A DNA stretch of 42,963 bases from an uncultured Clostridia bacterium (lineage in GTDB: Bacteria > Bacillota > Clostridia > Saccharofermentanales > Saccharofermentanaceae): positions 1 through 42,963 of the forward strand of contig CAMVBS010000014.1 in assembly GCA_947165785.1 (NCBI GenBank), given 5' to 3'. The notes under the pieces are model-generated. The model saw only the letters and a list, made by a program, of their open reading frames with translations. It made no database searches and was not told the DNA's origin. Shown in pieces: positions 35,102 through 42,963 of the stretch (positions are counted from its first letter, which is position 1; every line of letters begins with the position of its first letter). A program made the position numbers and the translations under genes.

Positions 35102-36895
35102 ATGATAACATTTGTCACGGCGATCTATGATGAAGCAAGGCCGTTTATCGAGAGATTGGGCCTTAAGAAAGTCTCTGACGAGACCTTTTATCAGTATTTT
35201 GCTTCTGACGAATATGAAGTCGTAATAACAGGCGTGGGCAGTATCCGTGCATTACGGAACTGCTCGCGCCATTTTGCTGTCCATGAACCTTCTTCGGGAT
35301 CCGTTGTTATTAATGTCGGCATCTGCGGCGCATCCGATTCACCTGTAGGAAGCCTTTTTCTTATCGAAAAGATCACGGACGAAGTAAGCGGCAAGACATA
35401 TTATCCGGATCTCCTGTTCAGGGAGGATTTTTCACATTCTTCTCTTACTACAACGATCAAACCTAAAAAAGAGGGAACAGGTCTTTATGATATGGAGGCA
35501 TCAGCCGTATATGAAGCCTCATATCCTTATTACACGCTTGAAAGGATAATATTCTTTAAGATAGTTTCCGATAACCTCGATCCTGACGTTAAGGTTACAT
35601 CTGATATCGTTGATCAGCATGCTGACAAGATCATAGATTTTGCAAAGCGTGTTGCGAAGTTTTATGAGACTTCAGAAAGTTCATTGAACGATATCGATCT
35701 TAGTCCTGTCATAAGTAAGTTCAGTCTGACTGATTCCATGACAAAGAGACTTAAAAGGGCAGTGGACTACAGACGTATAAACCGTCAGGACATCGATCTG
35801 TCAGGCTTTTTCGAGGCAGAGACAGTTAAGAATGACAAGGCTCACAAAAAGGATGTTTTCGAGAAGGTATTGAGCGAATATATAAAGGCTTCGGATCTTC
35901 GGATGGACCGGGAAGAAAGATCAGACGGACTTAATCCTTCGTTCACGAATGTATATTCCGATGATCCTGAGCTTGACGGATATCTTAAGGACCGCCATAT
36001 AGTAAGGATCGATTCGTATAAGGACATATTCAACAGATCGCATCAGAACTTTGATCTTCAGAAGAAGTCGCAGGCGCTTATCCTGTCACATAACAGAGGT
36101 CAGTTCATATATGAAGGAGCAAGAGTTTGTCAAAGCTTTGGTAACAGCTACTTTTATTATTGTTCCGTTGTCATGAACTGTATCTTTGACTGTAAATACT
36201 GCTACCTCGCGGGAATGTATCCGTCGGGGAATCTGGTTGTTTTTCCTGACTTTGATCATGTGCTTAAAGAGATCGATGAGATACTTAAAGAGCACCCGAT
36301 GTATCTTTGCGTTTCATATGACACCGATCTTCTCGCGATAGAGAATATGTTCGGCTTTGTCTCTAAGTTCATAGATGCCTGCAAGATACGTAAGGACCTT
36401 ACGATCGAGGTAAGGACCAAGAGCGGAAATCCGGGGCTCTTCAAGAACTTTGAGACGCTTGATAACGTTATATTCGCGTGGACTTTGTCACCTGAGAAGG
36501 TCACCTCGATCGAGGACAAGACAGCATCTCTTGAGAAAAGACTCGAAGCGATGAAGGCCTGTCATGAGAAGGGTTTTAAGGTCAGGGTCTGCTTTGATCC
36601 GATGATCTACTATAAGGACTGGAAAGAAGATTACGGTAAACTTGTTGAGCAGGTCTTTTCTCTTATAGATCCGTTCGATGTCAGTATCGGTGTTTTCAGG
36701 ATCTCTACCGAGTATCTTAAACTCATGAGAAAACGAAGAGGAAATACGGCTGCCGTTGCTTTCCCGTTTGTATCCGAGAAGGGCGTTTCACATTATGGTG
36801 AAGTATCGGAAGAGATGATATCTTATATGAAAGATAAGGTCTCGCAATATATCGGAAGCGACAGGATATTTATTTGGGAGGAACAGGATGAGTAA
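35102..36895 (+). CDS. Nucleosidase-like/radical SAM (SPL-like) fusion protein
   Basis: A 597-residue two-domain protein. Residues 1-190 resemble MTA/SAH nucleosidases: Glu11 in TAIYDEARPF, GVGSIRA (44-50), INVGICGA (70-77), Met131-Glu132 in DMEASAVYE, and Ser156-Asp157 in KIVSDN, which match the three acidic active-site residues. Residues about 300-597 are a radical SAM domain of the spore photoproduct lyase type, with CIFDCKYCYL supplying Cys360, Cys364 and Cys367 for the 4Fe-4S cluster. By eye, the residue matching the hydrogen-donor Cys141 of Bacillus SplB is Tyr406 (in CVSYDTDLLAIE), so DNA photoproduct repair is doubtful. The upstream ribosome binding site is weak. It lies in the ACT-DUF711-fusion-SDR cluster. 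Confidence 0.82.
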   Translation: MITFVTAIYDEARPFIERLGLKKVSDETFYQYFASDEYEVVITGVGSIRALRNCSRHFAVHEPSSGSVVINVGICGASDSPVGSLFLIEKITDEVSGKTYYPDLLFREDFSHSSLTTTIKPKKEGTGLYDMEASAVYEASYPYYTLERIIFFKIVSDNLDPDVKVTSDIVDQHADKIIDFAKRVAKFYETSESSLNDIDLSPVISKFSLTDSMTKRLKRAVDYRRINRQDIDLSGFFEAETVKNDKAHKKDVFEKVLSEYIKASDLRMDREERSDGLNPSFTNVYSDDPELDGYLKDRHIVRIDSYKDIFNRSHQNFDLQKKSQALILSHNRGQFIYEGARVCQSFGNSYFYYCSVVMNCIFDCKYCYLAGMYPSGNLVVFPDFDHVLKEIDEILKEHPMYLCVSYDTDLLAIENMFGFVSKFIDACKIRKDLTIEVRTKSGNPGLFKNFETLDNVIFAWTLSPEKVTSIEDKTASLEKRLEAMKACHEKGFKVRVCFDPMIYYKDWKEDYGKLVEQVFSLIDPFDVSIGVFRISTEYLKLMRKRRGNTAAVAFPFVSEKGVSHYGEVSEEMISYMKDKVSQYIGSDRIFIWEEQDE

Positions 36896-37556
36896 GGCAT
36901 TGATCTTCGGAGCGACCTCGGGCATAGGCCTGGCGATCGCCAAAAGACTTGTTGATAAATACGATGTAACCGGAGTCGGAAGAGATATAAGTAAGGTCAG
37001 CGGGGAAAAGATCGATCTTCTGAGCTGTGATGTTTCCGACAATAAAGCTCTTCAAAAACTGCTTAAGGATATTCCTTGTCCTGATGTTCTCATTCTTTCT
37101 CAGGGAAGTGCATATTACGGCCTTCACGAGAATATTAAGCCGTCTGAATGCGAGGAGATGGTCCTTACGGATCTATTAAGCCCGATAACGATAACGAATC
37201 ATTTCCTCAATCAGATGAAGCAGCGTAAGAGCGGACATATCATCTTCATCTCATCCGTAACTGCTGATTCCGTTAATCCTCACGGCGCCTGTTATGGTGC
37301 ATGTAAGGCAGGCATCAGGAGCTTTGCCAAGAGCCTTTTTGAGGAGATCAGAAAAACAGGCGTAAAGGTTACTTTGATATCGCCGGATCTTACATATACG
37401 GATCTTTACAGGAATGCTGATTTCGGTGTGGATAAGGATCTTGTCTTAAGTCCTGAAGATGTTGCGGATGCGGTTTCTTTTGTTCTCGAAAAACCTTCAA
37501 ACGTAGACGTTTTCGACATTGTTGTAAGGCCGATGAGAAACGCGATCGTTAAGTGA
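36888..37556 (+). CDS. SDR family NAD(P)-dependent oxidoreductase
   Basis: A 222-residue classical short-chain dehydrogenase. FGATSGIGLAIAKRL (residues 7-21) is the Rossmann TGxxxGIG loop. The catalytic Ser is in ISSVTADS, and Tyr and Lys are in CYGACKAG (YxxxK). It is slightly shorter than the usual 240-250 residues. The ATG overlaps the fusion gene's end by eight bases with GGAGG upstream, so it is co-translated with the radical SAM fusion. Substrate unknown. The stop overlaps that of the convergent MATE gene by eight bases. Confidence 0.92.
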   Translation: MSKALIFGATSGIGLAIAKRLVDKYDVTGVGRDISKVSGEKIDLLSCDVSDNKALQKLLKDIPCPDVLILSQGSAYYGLHENIKPSECEEMVLTDLLSPITITNHFLNQMKQRKSGHIIFISSVTADSVNPHGACYGACKAGIRSFAKSLFEEIRKTGVKVTLISPDLTYTDLYRNADFGVDKDLVLSPEDVADAVSFVLEKPSNVDVFDIVVRPMRNAIVK

Positions 37557-38913
37557 TCCCTTCGCCGTACTTTGCCTTTATCTTCCTTCTTACCAGGATG
37601 TAGTAGCTAAGCTGCATCATGACTGTTACAATCCATGAAACAGGATAGGAGATAAACAGGAAATCAAGTGACCTGAAATGCGGGAACAGAAGGTATATCC
37701 ACACGATCCTCGTTCCAACTGTTCCTATGATGGAAAAGAGCATCGGTATGGATGAATATCCCATGCCTCGAAGTGCACCCGGGATAAGGTCCATAAATCC
37801 GCAGATAAAATATGTGATGGTCGTCATATACATAATCTCGAGACCATATGAGATGACTTCCGTTTCTTTGGAATAGATACCCAGTATCTGACGGGCAAAT
37901 ACGAAAGAGATTCCTCCGAGAATTCCGGCAACGATGAGATCCAGGATGAAACAGTCCTTAAGTATCCTGTTCATCCTCTTAAACTTCCTGACACTGAAGT
38001 TCTGGCTGGTAAAACTCATGCATGCCTGAGATACGGAGTTAATTGATACGAATAAAAATCCGAGAACGTTATTGGCAGAAGTATAACCTGCCATTGCATC
38101 TTTTCCGAATGAGTTAACGGATGACTGTAAAAGTACATTTGAAAAACTAATTACGGTGCCCTGGATGCCTGCAGGTATGCCGACTTTACACATGGTCTTG
38201 AGCTTGGATAGATCGATTCCGAGTTTACGGAAGTCGAGCTTATATCCGCCTTCGACCTTCATAAGACAAGTCGTTACAAGGATGCATGAAAGCATCTGAG
38301 AAGCAACTGTTGCTATGCCTACACCTGCTACACCCATATGAAACTTTATCACGAGCAAAAGGTTAAGTCCCGTGTTGAGCAATCCCGCTATGAAAAGAAA
38401 TATCAGAGGCCTTTTGGTATCGCCGATAGCTCGTAAGACCGCTGCACAGAAGTTGTACATCATGAAGAACGGCATTCCGAGAAAATATATCCTCATGTAA
38501 AGAACTGACTGATCGATAACGTTCGAAGGAGTATCCATGAGAAGCAGAAGGGGTCTTGCCAAGGCTATTCCGATAATGAGCATGATCGTTCCGCTTATCA
38601 TAGCGAAGGTGATTGCCGTATGAACGGTCTTGCTCATCTCTTTATCCTGTTTGGTCGCGAAATAACGTGCAGACAGAACATTTGCTCCAAGAGATATTCC
38701 GATCATGAGATTAGTGAGCATATTGATAAGAGCCGTAGTCGAACCGACTGCAGCAAGTGCATCACTTCCTGAGAACTGACCTACGGTTATAACATCAACA
38801 GCGTTAAAGAGTAATTGAAGTATGCTCGAAGCCATCAAAGGAAGAGCAAATGATATGAGCTTTGGCATAATGCTGCCGTTAAGCATGTCTATCTCAAATC
38901 TGTTCTTGGACAT
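37549..38913 (-). CDS. MATE family efflux transporter
   Basis: A 454-residue, 12-helix multidrug and toxin extrusion transporter driven by Na+ or H+. Family pattern: LPLMASSILQLLFNAVDVITVGQF in helix 1, IGISLGANVLSARYF in helix 2, and the repeated half beginning near IPAGIQGTVISFSNVLLQ. I start at the ATG at 38913 because AAGGAG lies seven bases upstream; the in-frame TTG 11 codons earlier has no such site. A short inverted repeat (AGTATC/GATACT, 38914-38941) surrounds the ribosome binding site. Its 3' end meets the SDR gene. Drug specificity cannot be predicted. Confidence 0.93.
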   Translation of the reverse strand: MSKNRFEIDMLNGSIMPKLISFALPLMASSILQLLFNAVDVITVGQFSGSDALAAVGSTTALINMLTNLMIGISLGANVLSARYFATKQDKEMSKTVHTAITFAMISGTIMLIIGIALARPLLLLMDTPSNVIDQSVLYMRIYFLGMPFFMMYNFCAAVLRAIGDTKRPLIFLFIAGLLNTGLNLLLVIKFHMGVAGVGIATVASQMLSCILVTTCLMKVEGGYKLDFRKLGIDLSKLKTMCKVGIPAGIQGTVISFSNVLLQSSVNSFGKDAMAGYTSANNVLGFLFVSINSVSQACMSFTSQNFSVRKFKRMNRILKDCFILDLIVAGILGGISFVFARQILGIYSKETEVISYGLEIMYMTTITYFICGFMDLIPGALRGMGYSSIPMLFSIIGTVGTRIVWIYLLFPHFRSLDFLFISYPVSWIVTVMMQLSYYILVRRKIKAKYGEGIT

Positions 38914-39046
38914 AGTATCTCCTTGATTCAGATTTGATACTAACACACTCTTTGTCTTGCAGATATTGGATATATAACGAATTTAAGTACTGATTTTGCC
39001 GGGTTTAAAGTTAAATTGATAATACGTTAGAAATCAATTGATATTA

Positions 39047-39064
39047 TTATCAGATATCTGATAA
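39047..39064. promoter_or_regulatory. 18-base perfect palindrome upstream of the MATE gene
   Basis: TTATCAGATATCTGATAA is fully self-complementary. It sits between the terminator of the DUF4214 gene and the MATE gene, about 135 bases upstream of the MATE start. It is a candidate operator for a dimeric repressor; MATE genes are often under local control, though no regulator gene is adjacent. Confidence 0.5.
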
Positions 39065-39072
39065 CAGGCATG

Positions 39073-39105
39073 AAAAAAGGACGACCTCATAATGAGATCG
39101 TCCTT
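39073..39105 (-). terminator. Terminator of the secreted DUF4214 gene
   Basis: Read on the minus strand: GGACGATCTCAT pairs with ATGAGGTCGTCC, with one G-U pair, followed by six T. Confidence 0.94.
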
Positions 39106-39126
39106 GAGTTATCCAGGTCTGATCTG

Positions 39127-40677
39127 TCAAACGCCTCTTAAGATCCCGTACTTATTACAAAGTTCCGTGAATTCCTTTGAGTATGCAAATTCAGCAAGAA
39201 CCTGTTCTCTTGTTGTACCGTTGTTCATACGACCGAGCCAGTAGTTAAGGCCGTCTGTATCAGCTTCTCTGAGCATGAATGTGAGGTAGACTCTCTTAAG
39301 GAATTCAGTATTGTCAAAATTGTGACTCTTGAACTCTTCAGAACCGAAGAACTCACAAGCTGCTGCGTAACCGGATCTTTCCTGGTTTGTAAGGCTCAAT
39401 GCCCAGTAGTTAAGTCCGCCTTCCTCAGCTTCTCTGCCGAGACATCCCGTATAAAGTGCTTTCGCAAAAGCCTTGGCGTTTTCGGAAGGGAAGGAAGCCT
39501 TGGCCGTGATAGCACCTGATCTTATGCCGTATGATGCGCAGATGTCACACCATTCATTGGAATCGATAAATCCTTCGATTACAGCCTGCTTGGAACCTCC
39601 TTCTGCGAGTTTCTTAAGCCAGAATGTCTTACCTTCGATATCTGCTTCACGCTTGAAGAATGTCATGTAAAGGATATCTACAAACTGTTCTCTGCTAAGT
39701 CCTCTGTTAAGGAATTCTTCTGAGAAGAGGAAGCCCTTAGCACAGTCAGCTCCGGAATTCTGACCTGATTTAACAGTTCCGAGCCAATACTCTTTTCCGT
39801 CTGCTTCTGATGGTCTGCCAAGCGCGATATTATAGAGACGCTCAATAAAATCTGCGAAGTCTCCGGTACCCTCAGCCTTATAGTCAAAAGCAGGTTTTGA
39901 TGAACCTTCTACCTTCTTGATCTCAACAGTTGTTGCATATGTTTTGCCATCAGGATTTACGATGATCTCAGCGGAGCCGTCCTGCATGAACTTGCCGCCT
40001 TCAGGTTTGGTTAACTGAATATCATCACCGAAAATATAATACTGGGAGAATGAAGCATAACTTTCTGAAGTAGGCTTTGGAATATTGATGCTTACTGTTC
40101 CGCTATTAACCTGGAATGAATTGCCGCATACAATACCGTGATGACCTTTACCTGTCAAAACCGCATTTTCACCGTCTATGATAATATCGTGAGTTATAAG
40201 ACCTGCGACTCCTTTTTCATCACCGGAATTCAAAGTGAGCTTACCGTTAACGATAAGATCTCCACTGACGTTATAGATTCCGGCTATTTCGCCGCAAATG
40301 GCGATCTCGCTGTCTTTCTCGATCGTCACATTACCTTTGCAGAGCATACCCATTCCATACGGGTTATAAAATGTTCCTTTTCCTGAAATGGTAATATCTC
40401 CTTCTGATACTATCGTTCCGTTAAATCCTTTGCCGCTCTTTGAATCAGAAGTAATAACGGCATTGTTCTTGATAGTGAGTTTTTGTGTTGCCGGATCGTA
40501 AGAAACATTGCCGTCGCCGAGAATGTCACCTTTGTTGTCGTCATTAACGATCACACCATTAACAGAAACATCGTATTCTGTCAAAGCCTTCAGATTCTTT
40601 GATCCTGCAAATGGAATTACCGTGATGGCGATAAGGAGCGCCAGCATAACACTGAATGATTTTTTTACCAATCGCAT
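39127..40677 (-). CDS. Secreted beta-helix-like protein with DUF4214 repeats
   Basis: A 516-residue exported protein. Residues 1-31 form a signal peptide (MRLVKKSFSV, then a hydrophobic core). Residues about 35-250 are built of short beta repeats (ILGDGNVSYDPATQKLTIKN, GNVTIEKDSEIAICG, DIIIDGENAVLTG), which resemble the carbohydrate-binding, beta-helical proteins of Clostridia. From about 272 to the end are two DUF4214 modules, each with two units, including FIDSNEWCDICASYGIRSGA. That C-terminal half closely matches the one in the transglutaminase-like protein at 13756-15402. Probably cell-surface or extracellular matrix material; DUF4214 function is unsettled. AGAGG precedes the ATG. Confidence 0.85.
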   Translation of the reverse strand: MRLVKKSFSVMLALLIAITVIPFAGSKNLKALTEYDVSVNGVIVNDDNKGDILGDGNVSYDPATQKLTIKNNAVITSDSKSGKGFNGTIVSEGDITISGKGTFYNPYGMGMLCKGNVTIEKDSEIAICGEIAGIYNVSGDLIVNGKLTLNSGDEKGVAGLITHDIIIDGENAVLTGKGHHGIVCGNSFQVNSGTVSINIPKPTSESYASFSQYYIFGDDIQLTKPEGGKFMQDGSAEIIVNPDGKTYATTVEIKKVEGSSKPAFDYKAEGTGDFADFIERLYNIALGRPSEADGKEYWLGTVKSGQNSGADCAKGFLFSEEFLNRGLSREQFVDILYMTFFKREADIEGKTFWLKKLAEGGSKQAVIEGFIDSNEWCDICASYGIRSGAITAKASFPSENAKAFAKALYTGCLGREAEEGGLNYWALSLTNQERSGYAAACEFFGSEEFKSHNFDNTEFLKRVYLTFMLREADTDGLNYWLGRMNNGTTREQVLAEFAYSKEFTELCNKYGILRGV

Positions 40678-40706
40678 ATTGTATCCTCTCTTATAATATT
40701 ATGTCC

Positions 40707-40720
40707 GGAATTTAAATTCC
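40707..40720. promoter_or_regulatory. Palindrome upstream of the secreted DUF4214 gene
   Basis: GGAATTTAAATTCC is a perfect 14-base palindrome, 30 bases upstream of the start codon of the minus-strand gene. It lies near weak -10-like elements (TATGAT and TAATAT on the minus strand) and could be an operator. Confidence 0.35.
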
Positions 40721-40776
40721 TTTTATCATAATACATCAATTTGTCTTTTTATAAATCGAAAAAGTGAGATTTTAAA

Positions 40777-40806
40777 CAAAAAAATGCGTCCCTTACGAGA
40801 CGCATA
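40777..40806 (-). terminator. Terminator of the zinc-ribbon/GNAT/argH operon
   Basis: On the minus strand ATGCGTC pairs with GACGCAT around an eight-base loop, followed by seven T. Confidence 0.9.
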
Positions 40807-40827
40807 AAATATACATGTTTGATCTGA

Positions 40828-42189
40828 TCAAAGCTCATCAAGATATTTCTTCATGGCTTCCGGTGCAGGACCGCCTGTTACAAGTCTTTTTTCAACACAG
40901 GTCTTAAGAGAGATCGCGTCATATACGTCCTCTTCGATGAGATCGGAGAACTGTTTAAACTCATCGAGCTTAAGGTCGAGAAGGGAAGTGTTGTGCTCGA
41001 TACAGTAATGAACGAGCTTGCCGGAGATCTCATGAGTGCTCCTGAACGGGATACCTTTACGTACGAGATAATCAGCAAGGTCAGTAGCATTTGTAAATCC
41101 GCCGAGAGCAGCAGCCTCCATATTGTCCTTACGGATCGTCATTGTCTTTACCATGCCTGTGAAAGGAACAAGTACGCCCTTGATGGTATCTACAACATCA
41201 AAGAGAGCTTCCTGAACTTCCTGCATGTCTTTGTTATATGTAAGTGGCAAACCCTTCATCGTAACGAGAAGAGCGATAAGATCACCATATACTCGACCTG
41301 TCTTACCTCTGGTAAGCTCTGCTACATCAGGGTTCTTCTTCTGTGGCATCATGGAAGAACCTGTGGAATATGCATCATCAAGTTCGATGAACTTGAATTC
41401 CTGTGAAGAGTAAAGGATGATCTCTTCGGAAAGCCTTGAAAGATGCATCATAAGGATGGAAGCAAAGGAAGAAAGTTCGATTGCCCAATCTCTGTCAGCA
41501 ACGCCGTCGAGTGAGTTCTTAGTTACGGATTCCATACCAAGTTCTTCAGCTACGAATTCACGATCCAACGGGTAAGTTGTGCCTGCAAGAGCACCGGAAC
41601 CGAGAGGTGAGATGTTGGTCCTTGCGATAGCTTCTTCAAGTCTAGCCATATCTCTTCCGAACATCTCGATATATGCTGAGAGGTAGTGAGCAAATGTAAT
41701 AGGCTGAGCTCTCTGAAGATGTGTGTAACCAGGCATATATGTATGAAGATTCTCCTTGGCGATATCGATCAACGTATCACGAAGTTCTCCAACCAGGCTC
41801 ATGATCTCATAAGCTTCATCGATGGCATAGAGCCTTTGATCCAGAGCGACCTGATCATTACGGCTTCGTCCTGTATGAAGACGCTTTCCTGCATCTCCGA
41901 TCCTGTTTGTGAGTTCTTCTTCGATGAACATATGGATGTCTTCAGCATCTGAATCAAATGTGAGTTTGCCGGAATCAATGTCATCCATGATGGAGAGAAG
42001 ACCTTCTCTTATCTTATCTGCATCTTCCTGAGAGATGATGCCCTGTTTGGCGAGCATCTTGCTGTGTGCAACAGATCCTTCAATATCCTGTTTGTACATC
42101 CTGCAGTCAAAAGGAAGGGAAGAGTTAAAATCATTAACTGCTGCATCAGTTGCTTTCTCAAATCTTCCAGCCCACATTTTCTTAGCCAT
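40828..42189 (-). CDS. argH: Argininosuccinate lyase
   Basis: Last step of arginine synthesis: cleaves argininosuccinate to arginine and fumarate. It has 453 residues, normal for the fumarase/aspartase superfamily. The signature GSSMMPQKKNPD near residue 275 contains the catalytic Ser loop, and TGRSRNDQVALDQRLYAID and HTHLQ-like GYTHLQRAQPITFAH are present. The N-terminal KMWAGRFEKATD is typical. It is the last gene of an operon with a GNAT gene seven bases upstream. argG is not in the window. Confidence 0.96.
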   Translation of the reverse strand: MAKKMWAGRFEKATDAAVNDFNSSLPFDCRMYKQDIEGSVAHSKMLAKQGIISQEDADKIREGLLSIMDDIDSGKLTFDSDAEDIHMFIEEELTNRIGDAGKRLHTGRSRNDQVALDQRLYAIDEAYEIMSLVGELRDTLIDIAKENLHTYMPGYTHLQRAQPITFAHYLSAYIEMFGRDMARLEEAIARTNISPLGSGALAGTTYPLDREFVAEELGMESVTKNSLDGVADRDWAIELSSFASILMMHLSRLSEEIILYSSQEFKFIELDDAYSTGSSMMPQKKNPDVAELTRGKTGRVYGDLIALLVTMKGLPLTYNKDMQEVQEALFDVVDTIKGVLVPFTGMVKTMTIRKDNMEAAALGGFTNATDLADYLVRKGIPFRSTHEISGKLVHYCIEHNTSLLDLKLDEFKQFSDLIEEDVYDAISLKTCVEKRLVTGGPAPEAMKKYLDEL

Positions 42190-42196
42190 AACTTTA

Positions 42197-42655
42197 TTAC
42201 TCCTTTACGTAATCAGGGTCGATCCTGATCATTTCTGTAAGTGCTTTGTTTCTGTAGTTGAGATCCTCACGGAGAGTGAATCCCTGTGATTCCCAGAACC
42301 TGTTTCCGCCTTCATTTTTCTTGAATGCGACAAGAAGTACCTTGGTAATGCCTTCAGCCTTCAAAGCTTCGAGCGCGAGTTCAACAAGTCTTGCGCCGAC
42401 ACCTGCTCTTCTGAAATCAGGTGAAACGCATGCATGCTGGATGATACCGCGTCTTCCGTCGTGTCCACATAATATTACACCAATTACTTTCCCGTCACAA
42501 ACGGCAACGAAAGAAGTAGTCGGATTACGTTTCAGATATTTTTCAATACCTTCGCGGGAATCATCCTTGTTATTCAGTCCGTTACCGCAAAGGATCCAAA
42601 GATCATAGGACTCATTATAATCATCTATGTTCATTAAGCGGTATTTGATCTCCAT
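42197..42655 (-). CDS. GNAT family N-acetyltransferase
   Basis: A 152-residue acetyl-CoA-dependent acyltransferase. The acetyl-CoA pyrophosphate loop is in SPDFRRAGVGARLVELALEAL (about residues 78-98; R/Q-x-x-G-x-G/A), preceded by the VIGVILCGHDGRRGIIQHACV strands and followed by AFKKNEGGNRFWESQGF. GGGAG precedes the ATG. It lies between the zinc-ribbon gene and argH in one operon. An N-acetylglutamate or other arginine-related role is possible from context but unproven; many GNATs beside metabolic genes acetylate unrelated substrates. Confidence 0.9.
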   Translation of the reverse strand: MEIKYRLMNIDDYNESYDLWILCGNGLNNKDDSREGIEKYLKRNPTTSFVAVCDGKVIGVILCGHDGRRGIIQHACVSPDFRRAGVGARLVELALEALKAEGITKVLLVAFKKNEGGNRFWESQGFTLREDLNYRNKALTEMIRIDPDYVKE

Positions 42656-42668
42656 ATCATTCTCCCGA

Positions 42669-42941
42669 TCAATCTATCCAGTTATAATCTCCGCCTGTGA
42701 TCGCAAGGCTCAAAAGTGTATCGTATTTTTCAACATTCTCGGTTCCTTCGATCATCTCGATAAGCTTTGCGGCTTCTCTTTGGACCGGCATTTCCTCATC
42801 AGGACCTATCTCCATGTCGACTTCCTTGCCGCAGTACGGGCAGACAAGTGTCGGTGCTATCCTTGTATCAAGAAATCTGTTATCACAATCGGCACACTCG
42901 TAGAAACCGCACCTTTCGGTTCCGTCAGGAACAAAATACAT
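42669..42941 (-). CDS. Small zinc-ribbon protein
   Basis: A 90-residue protein with two Cys-x2-Cys pairs (CADC and CPYC at about residues 16-19 and 34-37), which define a zinc ribbon, followed by an acidic stretch and a helical C-terminus. No named family is recognised. GAGGAG precedes the start. It is the first visible gene of the minus-strand operon with GNAT and argH; the end of the window is 22 bases upstream, so earlier genes may exist. Confidence 0.8.
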   Translation of the reverse strand: MYFVPDGTERCGFYECADCDNRFLDTRIAPTLVCPYCGKEVDMEIGPDEEMPVQREAAKLIEMIEGTENVEKYDTLLSLAITGGDYNWID

Positions 42942-42963
42942 ATTCGATCACTCCTCTCGAAAA

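Noticed and set aside
35102-36895. Calling the fusion protein a spore photoproduct lyase (splB)
   Set aside because: The nucleosidase half is not part of that enzyme and the key hydrogen-donor Cys appears to be Tyr; no sporulation genes are nearby.

Overview
The window reads as a continuous chromosomal segment of a low-to-moderate GC Clostridia-type Firmicute, probably an anaerobic gut or rumen organism. The evidence is strong AAGGAG-type ribosome binding sites, sigma-A promoters of the TTGACA/TATAAT kind, a CIRCE element in front of groESL, a PPi-dependent phosphofructokinase with biased codons, a stand-alone KhpA gene between rpsP and rimM, and secreted proteins with DUF4214 modules. I cannot name the genus; a Saccharofermentans-like or Lachnospiraceae-like lineage is a guess. 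I see no rRNA or tRNA genes, insertion sequences, prophage genes or CRISPR array. No gap between genes exceeds 300 bases.

Layout. Bases 1-2235 hold the translation operon rpsP (5' end cut off by the window)-khpA-rimM-trmD-rplS, closed by a terminator. Next come a zinc-ribbon membrane protein, a stand-alone NAD(P)H-hydrate epimerase, the PPi-dependent phosphofructokinase, a CPBP membrane protease, and rbgA-rnhB. A minus-strand protein with degenerate GGDEF and EAL domains converges on rnhB. pnp follows behind a structured leader, then thiD, then a secreted transglutaminase-like protein with DUF4214 repeats. A minus-strand response regulator/histidine kinase pair is divergent from galE and an LCP-family envelope gene, with three evenly phased TTAAATG repeats between them. 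groES-groEL lie behind CIRCE.

From 22.7 to 33.4 kb there is a membrane protein/acyl-ACP thioesterase pair. It is followed by a compact eight-gene operon: ABC ATPase, permease, GldG-like protein, DUF4340 protein, beta-propeller-like membrane-anchored protein, CYTH triphosphatase-like protein and two flavoproteins. From 33.45 to 37.56 kb is a four-gene cluster: ACT-domain protein, DUF711 protein, a fusion of a nucleosidase-like domain with a radical SAM domain related to spore photoproduct lyase, and an SDR oxidoreductase. The minus-strand end carries a MATE transporter, a second secreted DUF4214 protein, and a zinc-ribbon/GNAT/argH operon.

The best candidate for undescribed biology is the fusion protein at 35102-36895. 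Its nucleosidase-like half keeps all three residues expected of MTA/SAH nucleosidases. Its radical SAM half keeps the iron-sulfur cysteines but appears to lack the hydrogen-donor cysteine of true spore photoproduct lyases. MTA/SAH nucleosidases are known to cleave 5'-deoxyadenosine, the inhibitory by-product of radical SAM chemistry, so the fusion may be a radical SAM enzyme that clears its own by-product. Its neighbours (ACT, DUF711 with reported RNR/PFL-like fold similarity, SDR) suggest one pathway of unknown substrate.
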